Shown: piece after piece, positions 44,205 through 55,600 of the stretch
Layout: each line of letters begins with the position of its first letter
How positions within the stretch are numbered: the stretch's first letter is position 1
DNA from: Lytechinus pictus
Lineage: Eukaryota > Echinodermata > Echinoidea > Temnopleuroida > Toxopneustidae
Assembly (NCBI RefSeq): GCF_037042905.1
Contig: NC_087262.1
Location: 10,025,501 to 10,089,500, forward strand
Direction of reading: 5' to 3'
Length of the DNA: 64,000 bases
Translations under genes and position numbers: made by a program
The notes under the pieces: model-generated
Seen by the model: the letters and a program-made list of their open reading frames with translations, nothing else
The model's database searches: none
Told to the model about the DNA's origin: nothing

Positions 44205-45572
44205 AGAGGCGCACGGCCAATATGGGAGACTGTCTCCAATAAGAGAGATTATCTCCAATATAAGAAACTTTTGTAAAGAATTTGGGTATCCAATTTCAGA
44301 GACAGTCTCCAGTTTGGATCAATTTCCTTTATTACATTTGCTTCAAAAGGATTACCTTGGCGGGAAATAAAAATGTGATAAGCAGATTCCTCATGAAAAA
44401 TTACCTCTCTTCACCATCTACTTTAAAAATTCACTGTCTGCTTTTGTTTGGATAAGGATTTTTGTTGTCATCCACACACAAAACAAATACTGAAATAGGC
44501 TTCTGGGGTGGTATTCTGAGATCCATTTTATCTCAGATAAAATATTTTATCTCCGTTAAAATCAGAGATAAAATACTCTTAAAATCTCTCCAAAACAATT
44601 TTATCTTCATTTTATCTCTGTATTAAAGACACCTATTTTTTTTATCAATATCCAATTAGAAACACGCTTTTATAGCTCTCTCATATCACTCAACCAATGG
44701 AAATCCATTCCGCCAGGATGGCAAAGGAGTGAGATTGCGTCAATTTATTGACTTCAAATACGCTTGCACATCTTAACAGAGATTTCTTTTGAAAAAATGA
44801 CAATATTCAAACCTTTATTTGAAGTCTGTATCGTATCTTTTCCAGCATCATTTCAAAGACAATATTAGTCAAGAAAAGTCTTATGAAATACTTCCTGATT
44901 GTACAGAAATAACGTTAAGGTTTTATTCTCAATGATTATAACTTTACTTCATTTTCATGTCAACATTTGGAGTTAATTCACCTAGAAATATTGACGAAAT
45001 CAATGCCACGGAGATAAAATAGCCTCTACCCTCTTTTTAGTTTATTTAATTTTTCTTCAAAGTAACATCATCCGCGTTGCTGTTGCAATGGCCAGATACG
45101 CGATAGGTATGTCTACGCAGGCACTGGTCTGTTGCGTATCATCTATTCTAGATACGCAAGATAAAATCTGAAATTTTATCCGAGAGATAAAATGTCAATT
45201 TCATTTTAAGAGATAAAATAAAATATTTTAAAGATAAAATAACCTCAGAATACGGCCCCTGACCAAAGCGAGACAAATTTTTGGGTGGAAAAAGTTACGC
45301 TTTTGTTGTTGTTTCTTAAATCTTAATGTTCTTTTGCAATTAAAGCAAGTCTCTGGCCTGGGACTTGGGAGATCATGGAGATTATCTCCCATATTGGGAG
45401 CAAATAGTACCTAGCAGCTCATCAACCTTGTGACAAACACACTGAGAAGTGAGACTGAGAGTATACCGAGGAGATCATTTGGGTGTGGAAACGACCCACA
45501 ACGAACAACAATTGGTTGATGGAGAATGGAGGGAGTCTCCCATCATGCCCATATTAATTGCCATGCGCCTCT
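44205..45572. mobile_element. TIR element, AGAGGCGCA ends, with a nested insertion
   Basis: The left AGAGGCGCACGGCCAATATG then GGAGACT matches the inverted right (AGTCTCCC ... CATATTAATTGCCATGCG then CCTCT). It is split by the element at 44503-45261. Confidence 0.65.
44503..45261. mobile_element. Foldback element, CTGGGGTGGTATTCTGAG type, nested
   Basis: Left CTGGGGTGGTATTCTGAG, right complement CAGGGGCCGTATTCTGAGG. Arms are rich in GAGATAAAAT words in both orientations. About 759 bp, similar in length and ends to 63174-63920. Confidence 0.82.
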
Positions 45573-45574
45573 CC

Positions 45575-47160
45575 CATGATGCAAATCAATCATGTAAAAT
45601 TCAAATTCATTTATTTCACATCTCTTAAAAAACATATACGGTAGACCCTAGTAATTTTTCCTAGAATAATTGTGCATATTTAGTTTCTCCTCAATGGCAA
45701 TGCACCCGCACACAACACATGCACAAAACTTCCACAAATCGCTTTTTTTTTTTTAACAACGATCTAAGTTCTAACTTAACGTTACGATTACTACACTAAG
45801 TTAGGTATGGTAAGATACAATACGGTACCGGTACCTTTCCTACTGTACTATCAGCCATGTCAGCTTAGTAATCCTTGGGCAGTTTCTGAAACCGTAAAAT
45901 TTAGCTTTGATGAAGCGGACAATTTGTTCTCCTGACTCCTGTTAGAAATTCCAGTACAGCAAACATGCGGTATCGTGGAGCGGTCGGCGGCGCGCGGGCA
46001 CGGGGGCGGAGTCGGAGGCGGGCAGGCGGGCATCCACGGCCGATATTCCGGCGCTGCGGCCGCCCGAAGAAAGGCGCTTGGTCAGGCAAAAAGGGGCGGG
46101 GCCCGCTGGAGGAGGGAGAGGGACGTGTGCAAAGCTTATCCAGGGACGTAGTGTCGTCTGCAAGCACTTCTCCCTCTTTTGTTAGCTGTCTTTGAGTTGT
46201 GGTGTATTAATTGGCAACCAGTCAAAAAAATGACTATTTTTGCCACTGCTTTGATTTGGAGCCTTCTTTGAGAGGATGAAAAGCTTCTTTTCCTTCATCT
46301 TTTTTTTTCTATTTCACTTTTTTTTTTTTTACTGGTTTTGGTTAGAATATGCTGTAAACTTAATTTTGAGTTCTTAGATCAGACTAGGCCCTTATAGGGA
46401 GTACTATATAGTACAGTGGCGTAGCTAGGATTTTTTTCCTGGAGGGGCACTGGGGGGTCCTTGCTTTTTCAGGGGGGCAACATTTTTTTTCTGTGCGTGT
46501 CACAAGGGCCAATCCGACTTTCGCCAATTAGGGGGTGGGCCCAAAATTATATATTTCCCCGATCGGTCACTTCTTAGCTTTAAACAATATGAGATTAATC
46601 TCATAAGCCCTATATAAAAAGTGCGAGCGCGATGTGTGAGCTAATTTTTCTTAAACTTTCATGTATTTTGTCCTGAAAATCTTACATTCTGGGCAATGTT
46701 TGTGATCCTGAACACTAGATAATTACTGCGAACGCCAAGCGCAAGCAGAAATTTTCAATAAATGTTCTGGCATGATCGAAAAGGGACCTGTTAAGGACTG
46801 TTTAATTATAGTTACACACGAAGAAGGTACATATTACAATTATTATGGGCGAAGTGCAAGCTAAACATTTTTGACATTCCAACCTAAAAAAAAATGGTCA
46901 TTCTAAGCACTTTTCGTAATGTGAAATGGGATATTAGGTATGTAACTAAACAATTGATGCGAGCGCGAAGCGCGAGCGGAAGAAATTTGAGTTTTTAGAC
47001 CTTAAAACGGGACAATCTATTCATATTTAGTAAATCATGAATAGGATATGGTTAATTGGGTATTATAATGCGAGCGTGAAGCGCGAGCAGAAAATAAAAG
47101 TTCTGATCTGATACTGGATAATTTCAAACACATTTTAAATAAAGAACATATATGCAGGAA
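45575..47160. other. Intergenic, mixed repeat remnants
   Basis: Holds a CpG-rich patch (45960-46170), one CAGTGGCGTAGCTAGG transposon end at 46422, and minus-orientation pieces of the GCTCGCGCTTCGC repeat (46900-47100). No gene. Confidence 0.5.
45960..46170. promoter_or_regulatory. CpG-rich, GC-box patch; possible promoter
   Basis: Unusually GC- and CpG-rich for this window, with GGGGCGGGGCC near 46094 and GGGGGCGGAG near 46002. It lies between the divergent ADH5 and LARP7 genes. No transcript evidence, and it could equally be a mobile element fragment. Confidence 0.25.
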
Positions 47161-47170
47161 CATACATGAC

Positions 47171-48497
47171 GACTCCCAGGACCAAAATCCAGTTAAAACC
47201 AATTAGGGCAAAACCAATTGAAACCAGTTGGCCAACTGGTTTCAATAGGGGAATTGGAACAACTGGTTCCAATTGAAAACCAGTTGCCAATTGGTTCCAG
47301 TTAAAACCAATTGGTTCCAATTGAAAACCAGTTGCCAATTGGTTCCAGTTAAAACCAATTGGGCAACTGGAACCAGTTGGCAATTGGTGTCAATTGGTTC
47401 CAGTTGTTCCAATTTCCCTATTAAAACCAATTGAAGGCAACTGGTTTCAATTGGTTCCAGTTGAAACCAGTTGGAGGCAACTGGAACCAGTTGAAACCAA
47501 TTGGTTTCCAACTGGATCCAATAGGAACTTCCAGTTGGAATGAACTTAATTAGTTACAAATGAATTAGCATTTGCACTAACTATTGCTCATGCCAACACA
47601 GAAGCAGTGTTATATGTCTATTAATACCAATGTAAAGGGCATTGATAAAATACAGACTTTCATATATGTATATATTTATATGGAAGATCTTCAAATATAT
47701 GTATTTTTATTTGATGTAATTTGGTAACAGTTAGTGGTGTACTAATTATCCTTTAATCTGTTTTAATTATAATCTATGACATTTATGAACATGGTTTTCA
47801 CTGCTAAGTATTTTAAATACTTATCTTTAAAAAATGTGGTACTTGAAATTGAAAAGAATTAAATAGATACATTGTTAATGATGATGAATCTCATAAAACA
47901 TTAATCTGTGCACACTGGCAGATAATATGCAAATTAACTGGTTTCAATTGGATCCAGTTGGGTAACTGGAAATGATTTCCAATTGGTTTCCAATTGGAAA
48001 TCATTTCCAGTTACCCAACTGGTTCCAATTAGAATTCATTTCCAGTTACCCATCTTTCCTGTTAGAAGTCATCTCCAGTTACCCAATTGGTACCAGTTAG
48101 GATTTCCAGTTAAACAACTGCATGGTTCAAGTTAGGATTTCCAGTTACCCAACTGGTTCCAGTTAGAAATCATTTCCAGTTGGAAGTCATTTCCAGTTAC
48201 CCAACTGGTTCCAGTTAGGATTTCCAGTTACCCAACTGGTTCCAGTTAGGATTTCCAGTTGCCCAACTGGTTCCAGTTGGGATTTCCAGTTACTCAACTG
48301 GTTCCAGTTAAAAATCATTTCCAGTTACCCAACTGGTTCCAGTTAGGATTTCCAGTTGCCCAACTGGTTTCAATTGGTTTCAACTGGAAATTGTTAAATT
48401 CTAGTTAAAACCAATTGAAACCAGTTAAAACCAATTGAAACCAATTGAAACCAGTTGGAAATCCAACTGGTTTCAATTGGATTTTGGTCCTGGGACT
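47171..48497. mobile_element. Foldback element built from AACCAGTTGG/AACCAATTGG modules
   Basis: The ends are TCCCAGGACCAAAATCC and its exact inverse. Between them are two arrays (47180-47525 and 47937-48480) made of ten-base words AACCAGTTGG, AACCAATTGG and GGAACCAGTT in both orientations, separated by 410 bases of unique AT-rich DNA. The right array has a longer unit with AGGATTTCCAGTTACCCAAC. Minus-strand frames rich in NWFQLEP and NWNQL are artefacts. Confidence 0.9.
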
Positions 48498-48499
48498 CC

Positions 48500-49215
48500 A
48501 TATCACCCTTTTTAGCAAGACATGATTCTCATCGAAAAGGCAATCCGAGCGCGAAGCAACATGAATTTTTTTTTTCTTTTGTCTTCCCATTATTTTATTC
48601 ACTCGTCTTCCTCCTCTTATTTTCCTCTTCTTCTTTCTTCCCTCTTCTTCTTTCTTCCCCCTTCTTTTTCTTTTCTTCTTTCTCCCTTTTTCTTGCTCTG
48701 CCAATTTTTTTCAGTGGGGGCACACCAAATCTTACTGGGCAGTAGTAGTTCTTTTTTTTTCAGAAGCTAATTTTCCCGGCAAATTTTTACTTTTTTTGTG
48801 TGTGTGACGAGGCAATTCATGGCGAGTAATATTAAGAGGTGCACATCATGTGGGATATACAAGTGTAAATTAGTAGGCCTATTCTGTTAAAATAAATGCA
48901 TGATTTTGTAACAAAAACACTCTCCAAATCGTTTTGGTCCCGGGGGGCCCGGGGGGGCACTTATTCACGAGTGGATACCATGCGCGACCAAAAAAACACG
49001 TAAAAAGGATGTCTTTTTCAAGATAGGGCACGTTACGGACGTAACGTATTAAGGGTGTCAAAAACACTAAAATTAGGTTATCTATTTTCGCTATAGGAAA
49101 GCTACGCACGTGTTAGGGTCAAATTTGCGAGGGTACAAAAATGAAGACTAAAATGTTTTATAATGCCCCAAGGGTCAACTCTACTTGTTTAGAGTATGAT
49201 TTGCGCGAGATGTGG
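48500..49215. other. Intergenic, unassigned
   Basis: CT-rich tract 48570-48705. A G run at 48940-48957 may be part of another G-run element. Confidence 0.4.
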
Positions 49216-49227
49216 GGGAGGTACGTG

Positions 49228-49349
49228 CAGTGGCGTACCTAGGATTTTCCACAGGGGGGGGGCAAAACCGTCCGCCAAAAAATTTGAAAAAAAAAAAAAA
49301 AGGGTCTTCGATCACAAATAAAGGATTTCGTACCAGAAAAATATTGACA

Positions 49350-49383
<34 letters not shown>

Positions 49384-49555
49384 TCTTCAAGCTCGTCAGG
49401 GGGGCATTGAAGGTCTTAAAGCTCGTCAGGGGGGGGGGCAAAAAAGGTTATACAAGCCCGTCAGGGCAAAGATACGTTTTTGCATGGGTTTTGACTCGTC
49501 AGGGGGGGGGGGGGGCAGAGTGCCCCCCCTGCCCCCCCCCATAGGTACGCTAGTG
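49228..49555. mobile_element. hAT-like MITE, CAGTGGCGTACCTAGG ends
   Basis: Left CAGTGGCGTACCTAGG, right CATAGGTACGCTAGTG. Flanked by GGTACGTG and GGTATGTG (8 bases, one change). The interior has long A runs and G runs and repeated AAGCTCGTCAGGGGGG phrases. Confidence 0.78.
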
Positions 49556-49564
49556 GGTATGTGG

Positions 49565-50708
49565 CAGGTGGTGCTGAACTAATTAAACCCAACGATGTCA
49601 GGTAAATTAGGTATAAAACAGAACTATCGCTGCGGTACTTGTTTAGGGATCCAATTCAGGGAATACTTGCCAAGAGTATCGTTTTGTTTCCAATACTTAA
49701 TTGTTAAGTGGAAGTGCCCCCCCCCCCGGATTTTGATACAAAATCAAACGACTGCAATGATTTTGTTACAAAATAAACCGACAGTAACGATTTGGTAACA
49801 AAATCATTTGACAGAAATGATTTAGATGTTACTATAAGGCCTATACCCCGGCCGTGTGGGGCAATTGTGAATTGAGAAATGATATAACAGTCCCGGATAA
49901 CAGCTAGCTTCTAGATTAGTTAACCCAAATTTATCCATATAAGATATATGCCAAGCCAATTAGATATGCATATTTCATTTTATTCAAGTTGAAGCAAGTA
50001 TTTAGTAAAGTTGATTATTCTGCATGTCCCCGGTCTTTCCTATTTATAGTAACCTGTCACTTGGTCACTTCCCCCAAAGGACCCAATCGATGGGCCTCCT
50101 GGGAGGTTTGCCCCCCCCCATAAAGAAATGATTTCGCCGTGCTTGCCCCCCATGGGGGCCCCATCATTGCAAGCTCAAGAAAACAACACCCCCTCGGCCT
50201 CGTGTATGATAAATTCGGGATAAATTTCAAACTCCCAACAAAGTAACGAAGTGGTGTTACGTTTACGAACGTAATAAATAGCGTTCCATACTTAAAAGCT
50301 GTAAAAGAAAATCTTGCGTGAACACGGCGTTTGTCTCAAATTTCATCTAAATACTAGCTCCTAGACATATACTACGTGTATTTTGTTGCTGTATTCTAAA
50401 AGTAAGTACAATCATTTAGGTAAGAAACTTCCATACGGTAATCTTGTCGTGTGGGTGATGGAAAGTCGGACACTATTTACATTTGTTTTGAACTTATTGT
50501 CGCCTTGCTTGGCCTGCTGAGCTGGCGCTGGCTAATCGTTCAGCGTTCGTTTCTGTACAAAGTCTATGGGAATGGAATTATGGAAAGCTGTCAGTAGCAT
50601 GCACTAATGATAATGAAGTCAGTGATCTGAAGTGAAGCCGAAGGCTGAAGCAGTGAATCTGAAAATGAACGTCGGGGACTGGTGACAAATTTCATGATAG
50701 CGGAAATA
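49565..50708. other. Intergenic, unassigned
   Basis: Repeated CAAAATCATTTGACAGAAATG-like short phrases at 49735-49825, otherwise featureless. Could include the LARP7 5' region. Confidence 0.35.
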
Positions 50709-50718
50709 ATGACTCGCC

Positions 50719-50994
50719 CAGTAGCGTATGCAGGATTTTTGAAAGGGGGGGTTCAAGCCGAATGAAATGTTGACGACCCCAAAATTTTAGGTCGTTTCCT
50801 TTAAATATAGCCACAGTAAAATAACATTTTTTTTCAAGACTTTGTCTTTGGGAAGTTTGGCTTGTCAATTTTTTTTGGGTAGGAAATTTTTACCCCCAAA
50901 AAAATTGACAAGCAAAAAATTGATTTCTTTCAGGGGAGTTTTGGGTTTAAAAATACCAAATGGGGGGGGGGGGGGGGGCTGACGTACGCTACTG
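50719..50994. mobile_element. hAT-like MITE, CAGTAGCGTA ends
   Basis: Left CAGTAGCGTATGCAGG, right ACGTACGCTACTG. Flanks GACTCGCC and GACTGGTC match at 6 of 8 bases. Internal TTTTTTTTGGGTAGGAA inverted pair near 50870. Confidence 0.6.
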
Positions 50995-51123
50995 GACTGG
51001 TCCTTTTGTTTGGCCATAATTAGCCAGGGATTGAAGCTGAAGTGGAGCCAGGGGAGGGAGCCTCGGTCCTTCCCCTCCCCCTAAAAAAAAAAACATTGAA
51101 AAAATACGAATCTATGAGCCTAA

Positions 51124-51381
51124 TAGTCCACCTCCTGGAATGTTTTATATTTTGTATGTATGCAACTACCAAACACATAACACACTACCAATCCCATAAC
51201 ACACATACACACGCCCTGAATAGTCACATTTTTTCGCGGAAAGTGAATCAGTGGGTTAGGTGAATCACTGGTGGTACGTGAATCGTTGGAGTGTGTCATG
51301 TGTGTTGGTAAATGTGTGCGTGCGGGTCTAGATAGATGCAAAGGGTTTGCACAATCATTAAAAATCGTCCAGGACGTGGAA
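51124..51381. mobile_element. MITE, AGTCCACCTCCTGGA family, copy 2, with 11-bp target duplication
   Basis: Same element as 37530-37809, slightly shorter. It is flanked by a perfect direct repeat TATGAGCCTAA at 51113-51123 and 51382-51392. A 9-11 base duplication is typical of Mutator-like transposons. Confidence 0.88.
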
Positions 51382-51394
51382 TATGAGCCTAACA

Positions 51395-52060
51395 ACCTTT
51401 GCTTCCTTTATATACTTCCCCATTCCCCCCCCAAAAAAAAAAAAATATATATATATTTATGCCTAATAAATGAAGGGAAATAGAAAGAGATAAGAGCTCT
51501 GACCCAAGAGGCCTACACATAATTGGTGGCACAAAAGACAGGAGAAAAAAAAAAGAAAAGGAGAAGAAAAAAGAAAACCAAAAAGTGGGAGAGACAAGAA
51601 AAGGAAGGAATCGATAAAAGAATTAGGAAGAAAAATTGAAAGGAGGAAGAGTGGTAAAGAAAGTGAGAGGAGGGGTTTGGCATATTTAGCAATCCTGTTG
51701 GGTCACATGCCAAAATAAATTCTGCTTATAAAAATGCTCTCGCTCACATTAATCATATCCTGCACGCTATGCTTACTAGGCACAATTCGTTTTTTTTTTT
51801 CAAGTCTAAAGAAAGAAATAATTCAGTTCACACTCGGTACTTAATTAGTTTCTTTTTAAAGATATGCAGCGTGTTCATTTAATGTCCTGCTTTCACGTCT
51901 GAATACAACAAAAATTTAGCTCAGACTTTAGTTAAACCCAGGTTTGGAATATGGGCCTGGCTGTCTGACTCTTTGAGTCTCACTCTGGATCATCATCATT
52001 CCTGATGAATAATTGACAAATTACCCGGGCGATACATTATTACTAGTTTTAGTGTTTTAC
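51395..52060 (+). other. Upstream of LARP7, unassigned
   Basis: Purine-rich strand at 51535-51670. The LARP7 transcription start and 5' UTR exon are probably upstream of 52480 but cannot be placed. Confidence 0.35.
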
Positions 52061-52064
52061 TACC

Positions 52065-52320
52065 AATAATAATAGGCATTTGTATAGCGCCATCTATCTA
52101 GAAATAATCCATTTCGAGGTGCACTATTATTATTATAAATTATTACCCCAGCTTTAGCCCGAGCTACATGTACCTTGCAGCACTCTGCTTTCAAGGGCAT
52201 AAACCTGCCTGGTGCCTCACCTCACCTGGGTTGAGTGCAGCACAATGTAGGTAAATTTCTTGCTGAAGGAAAACACGCCATGGCTGGGATTCAAACCCAT
52301 GCCCTCTGATAGAAAGATGA
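52065..52320 (-). mobile_element. tRNA-derived SINE in reverse orientation
   Basis: On the minus strand: B box GGGTTTGAATCCCAGC near 52290, a body with CAGGTGAGGTGAGGCACCAG, and a tail GGCGCTATACAAATGCC then TATTATTATTG. Confidence 0.75.
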
Positions 52321-52481
52321 TTGTTTTAAATATTTGTGAAAATAAGAACCAAAAACAGCTCCAATAAAATGTCGCCCTAACACTATTCCTAGATATTTGA
52401 TGGCAGTTGAACATGTTACCTCTCTGTTAGTTTGGGCTTTAAGTTCTAATTTTTTTTCTTCATCTGTACCATATCTGCAGG

Positions 52482-52671
52482 ATGAAAGCAGATAAAGCAG
52501 AAGCAAAAGACAACTCGTCGCTTGGAGATGCCTCGATGGAGAAGCGGAGGAGAAAGCGCCATAAGAAAATCATACTTGATGTCAGTCAGCAGATCGAGTT
52601 TTACTTCAGCGATGCCAATTTGAGGAAAGATCGATTCCTGAAGCAAGAAATGTCTAAAAATAAAGATGGAT
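52482..52671 (+). CDS. LARP7: LARP7 exon, N-terminus and first part of the La motif
   Basis: MKADKAEAKDNSSLGDASME, then a basic run, then QQIEFYFSDANLRKDRFLKQ. CTGCAG|G just before the ATG suggests a non-coding upstream exon. Donor GTAAGT at 52672, phase 1. Confidence 0.93.
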
Positions 52672-55600
52672 GTAAGTCTGTGGTCAGTTTTAAAGCTGGC
52701 TCAAACGTTTGGTTAGGGTTACAACTGACCATTGTCGTCCATTTGACATGTCAATCTTACAGAAGTGTACTTAGCCATTGATTTTTTTTCAACCATTGAT
52801 TCTCTCTGGAATTTCAAGCATTCCTTTCTCAGATATCTGATGCCCTCTCTCGCTGTGTTTTTATTTTTCTTTAAAAAAAAAAGCTTGAGCATTTTTTCAA
52901 ATAAAGATTGTATCTTTTTATTCTCAAAGAATAAAAATGCAGGTTTTTTATTTGGATTTAATGTAGAATTGTAAAATTTATCCTGTAAAGCACAATTTCC
53001 TTTCCTCTCCGTCACATCATAAATGTTTTAGGGCAAACAGGAATTTGTCATTAAATCCACTGCAATGTATTGGGTTATAGGCTGGGATGTAGTCAAGACC
53101 GGCACTCGCCCCGAGTCACATGTTCAAAGTCTATGGGAAAAGGTTCTCTGTGCACAGCGACCTCATGACTCGGAAGCACCAGCATTGACTACTTCCCCGG
53201 TTACACAGTGGTGCTCAAAAGTTAGTGAACCCCACCTGGGTCCCGTAACACAAAGGTTAGCGATTAATCGTACACTTGATTTTCACGATTGATTGTACAT
53301 TGTAGTCAATGCAATCAATCGTAGAAAAATGTTCTACGATCATTGCTAAGCTTTGTGTTACGGGCCCCAGAACATATTTAAAGTGTTCAAGTTCTGCCAT
53401 TTAATTGTGAAACCAGGTGTTAAAATATTGCATTCATTAAAGATTGTTTATCTGGGCTCGTTGAACATCATAGTGTTATCTACATTCAACACTCAGCATG
53501 GAGGAGTGCATTTTGTGGTGGGTTTATTACCTTTTAAGCCCAACTGTAGGTGACAGAATAGATGATTATCATTTCAAAGTTGTTTTTCACTTTTCTCTTC
53601 AATCTTTAGATGTTAGCGTGGAGACCATAGCCAATTTCAACAAGATGTTATCCATGACTGAAGATAGGAAGGAGGTTGTCTCTGCCATTCAGCTTTCAAA
53701 AATCCTCAAGCTCAGTGATGATCAGCTCTTTGTAAAGCGGACAGCACCTCTGGAGCCGCCCAAGTACGATCCCGATGACTGCACTGTATATGTAGTAAGT
53801 GTTCACTCTGTTAGGGTATTTTCCATGTTTTGTAGTGGTAAGGGGAGGGGGGGGGGGGACTAAACACTTTTTGTGAAGCAGACAGCACATCTGGGGCCAC
53901 CAAAGTACAGTCCTGATGAATGCACTGCATATGGGATGAATTTTCACTCTGTTATAGAGGGCTGGGGGTAAATTGCCAATTCGTCCACTGCCAACTCGTC
54001 CATCACCACATGGTCTACCTTCATTTAGTCTAATGCCATTCCGTCCATCAACATTTCGTCTAACAACCATTCGGTCCAATAACCATTTGGTCCAATCATC
54101 ACTTCGTTTAATCACCAGTTCGTCTATTGCCATTTGGTCTAACAACCAGTTGGTCTAAAATTAATACCCATTTTCTTTTCATTAATTTGCACAATTATCA
54201 CTTAAGTTTAATTAGACCAGTGGTATATGGATTAAATGGTTATTGGACCAACTGGTTATTAGACGGAATGGCATTAGACTAAATGAAAGTAGACCATGTG
54301 GTGAGTAGACGATCTGATGATAGACCAAATGGTAGTAGACGATTTGGCAATTGGACGAATTGGCATTAGACGAATTGGGAATAAACCAGGCTTGGGGAGG
54401 GCTACTTGGGCTCCCACTGGAGTCGCCCAAGTATGATCCTGGTGACTGCACCGTATATGTGGTGAGTTTTAACTCTGCTATCAGGGTATGTTTTTTCCAG
54501 TTTTCGTAGGGATTGGGGAGGGGAGCATGGGTACTCGTGAAGTGAACAGCACCTCTGGATTAAAGTATGATCCTAATCATTGCTAGTGCTCTGTGACTGA
54601 TTTGTCCTCTGATGTTGCCCTGTTGGGGTAGAGATGGGGCATTACTTGATTATGATGTATGAATAGATGTTTCTTTACCCCGTTTAAACCAAGTTGTTCA
54701 GATCTTGTCAGCGAACAGTTTAGAAAAAAATATTGCATGGATGTCGAGTGTAAAAGGTGTTGCCCTTTAACTTTTTTCTGCCCCATACATGTATAATTGT
54801 ATCCCCGAACAGAGTTCGAAGGATGGATTTGGCCTCTCAAGCCACGTCCGCCGCCGCAGAGATATCTTGTGAGCGCTCTATCAGCTTAATTTCTTCTCCG
54901 ATTATTTGGCATCAAGGTCGAGTATGGTATAGCGAAGCCGCCTATTGATTTTGGTGTGGGCGGAGACATCATTGCCATGGTAACAGGTTTTTGTGGAAAT
55001 AGCAGAGATGTCCATGTGAGCACTCTACCAGCTGCATTTCTTCTCCTATCATCTTCAAATGTGGCATGAAGGTCCATTATGGTAAAGCAAAGCCGCCTAT
55101 CGATTTTGGTGTGGGCGGAGACATCGTTGCCATGGTAACAGGTTTTTGTGGAAATAGCAGAGATGTCCATGTGAGCGCTCTACCAGCTGCATTTCTTCTC
55201 CGATCATCTTCAAATGTGGCATGAAGGTCCATTATTATAAAGCAAAGCCGCCTATTGATTTTGGTGTGGGCAGAGACATCGTTGCCATGGTAACAGGTTT
55301 TTTTGGAAATAGCAGAGATGTCCATGTGAGCGCTCTACCAGCTGCATTTCTTTTCCGATCATCTTCAAATGTGGCATGACGGTCCATTATTGTAAAGCAA
55401 AGCCGCCTATTGATTTTGGTGTGGGCAGAGACATCGTTGCCATGGTAACAGGTTTTTTTGGAAATAGCAGAGATGTCCATGTGAGCGCTCTACCAGCTGC
55501 ATTTCTTTTCCGATCATCTTCAAATGTGGCATGAAGGTCCATTATGATAAAGCAAAGCTGCCTATTGATTTTGGTGTGGGCAGAGATATCATTGCCATGG

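Noticed and set aside
47135..48500. Peptide with NWFQLEP and GFNWNQL repeats as a novel repeat protein
   Set aside because: The frame arises from ten-base modules in both orientations, which shift frame repeatedly; it is bounded by transposon-like ends.
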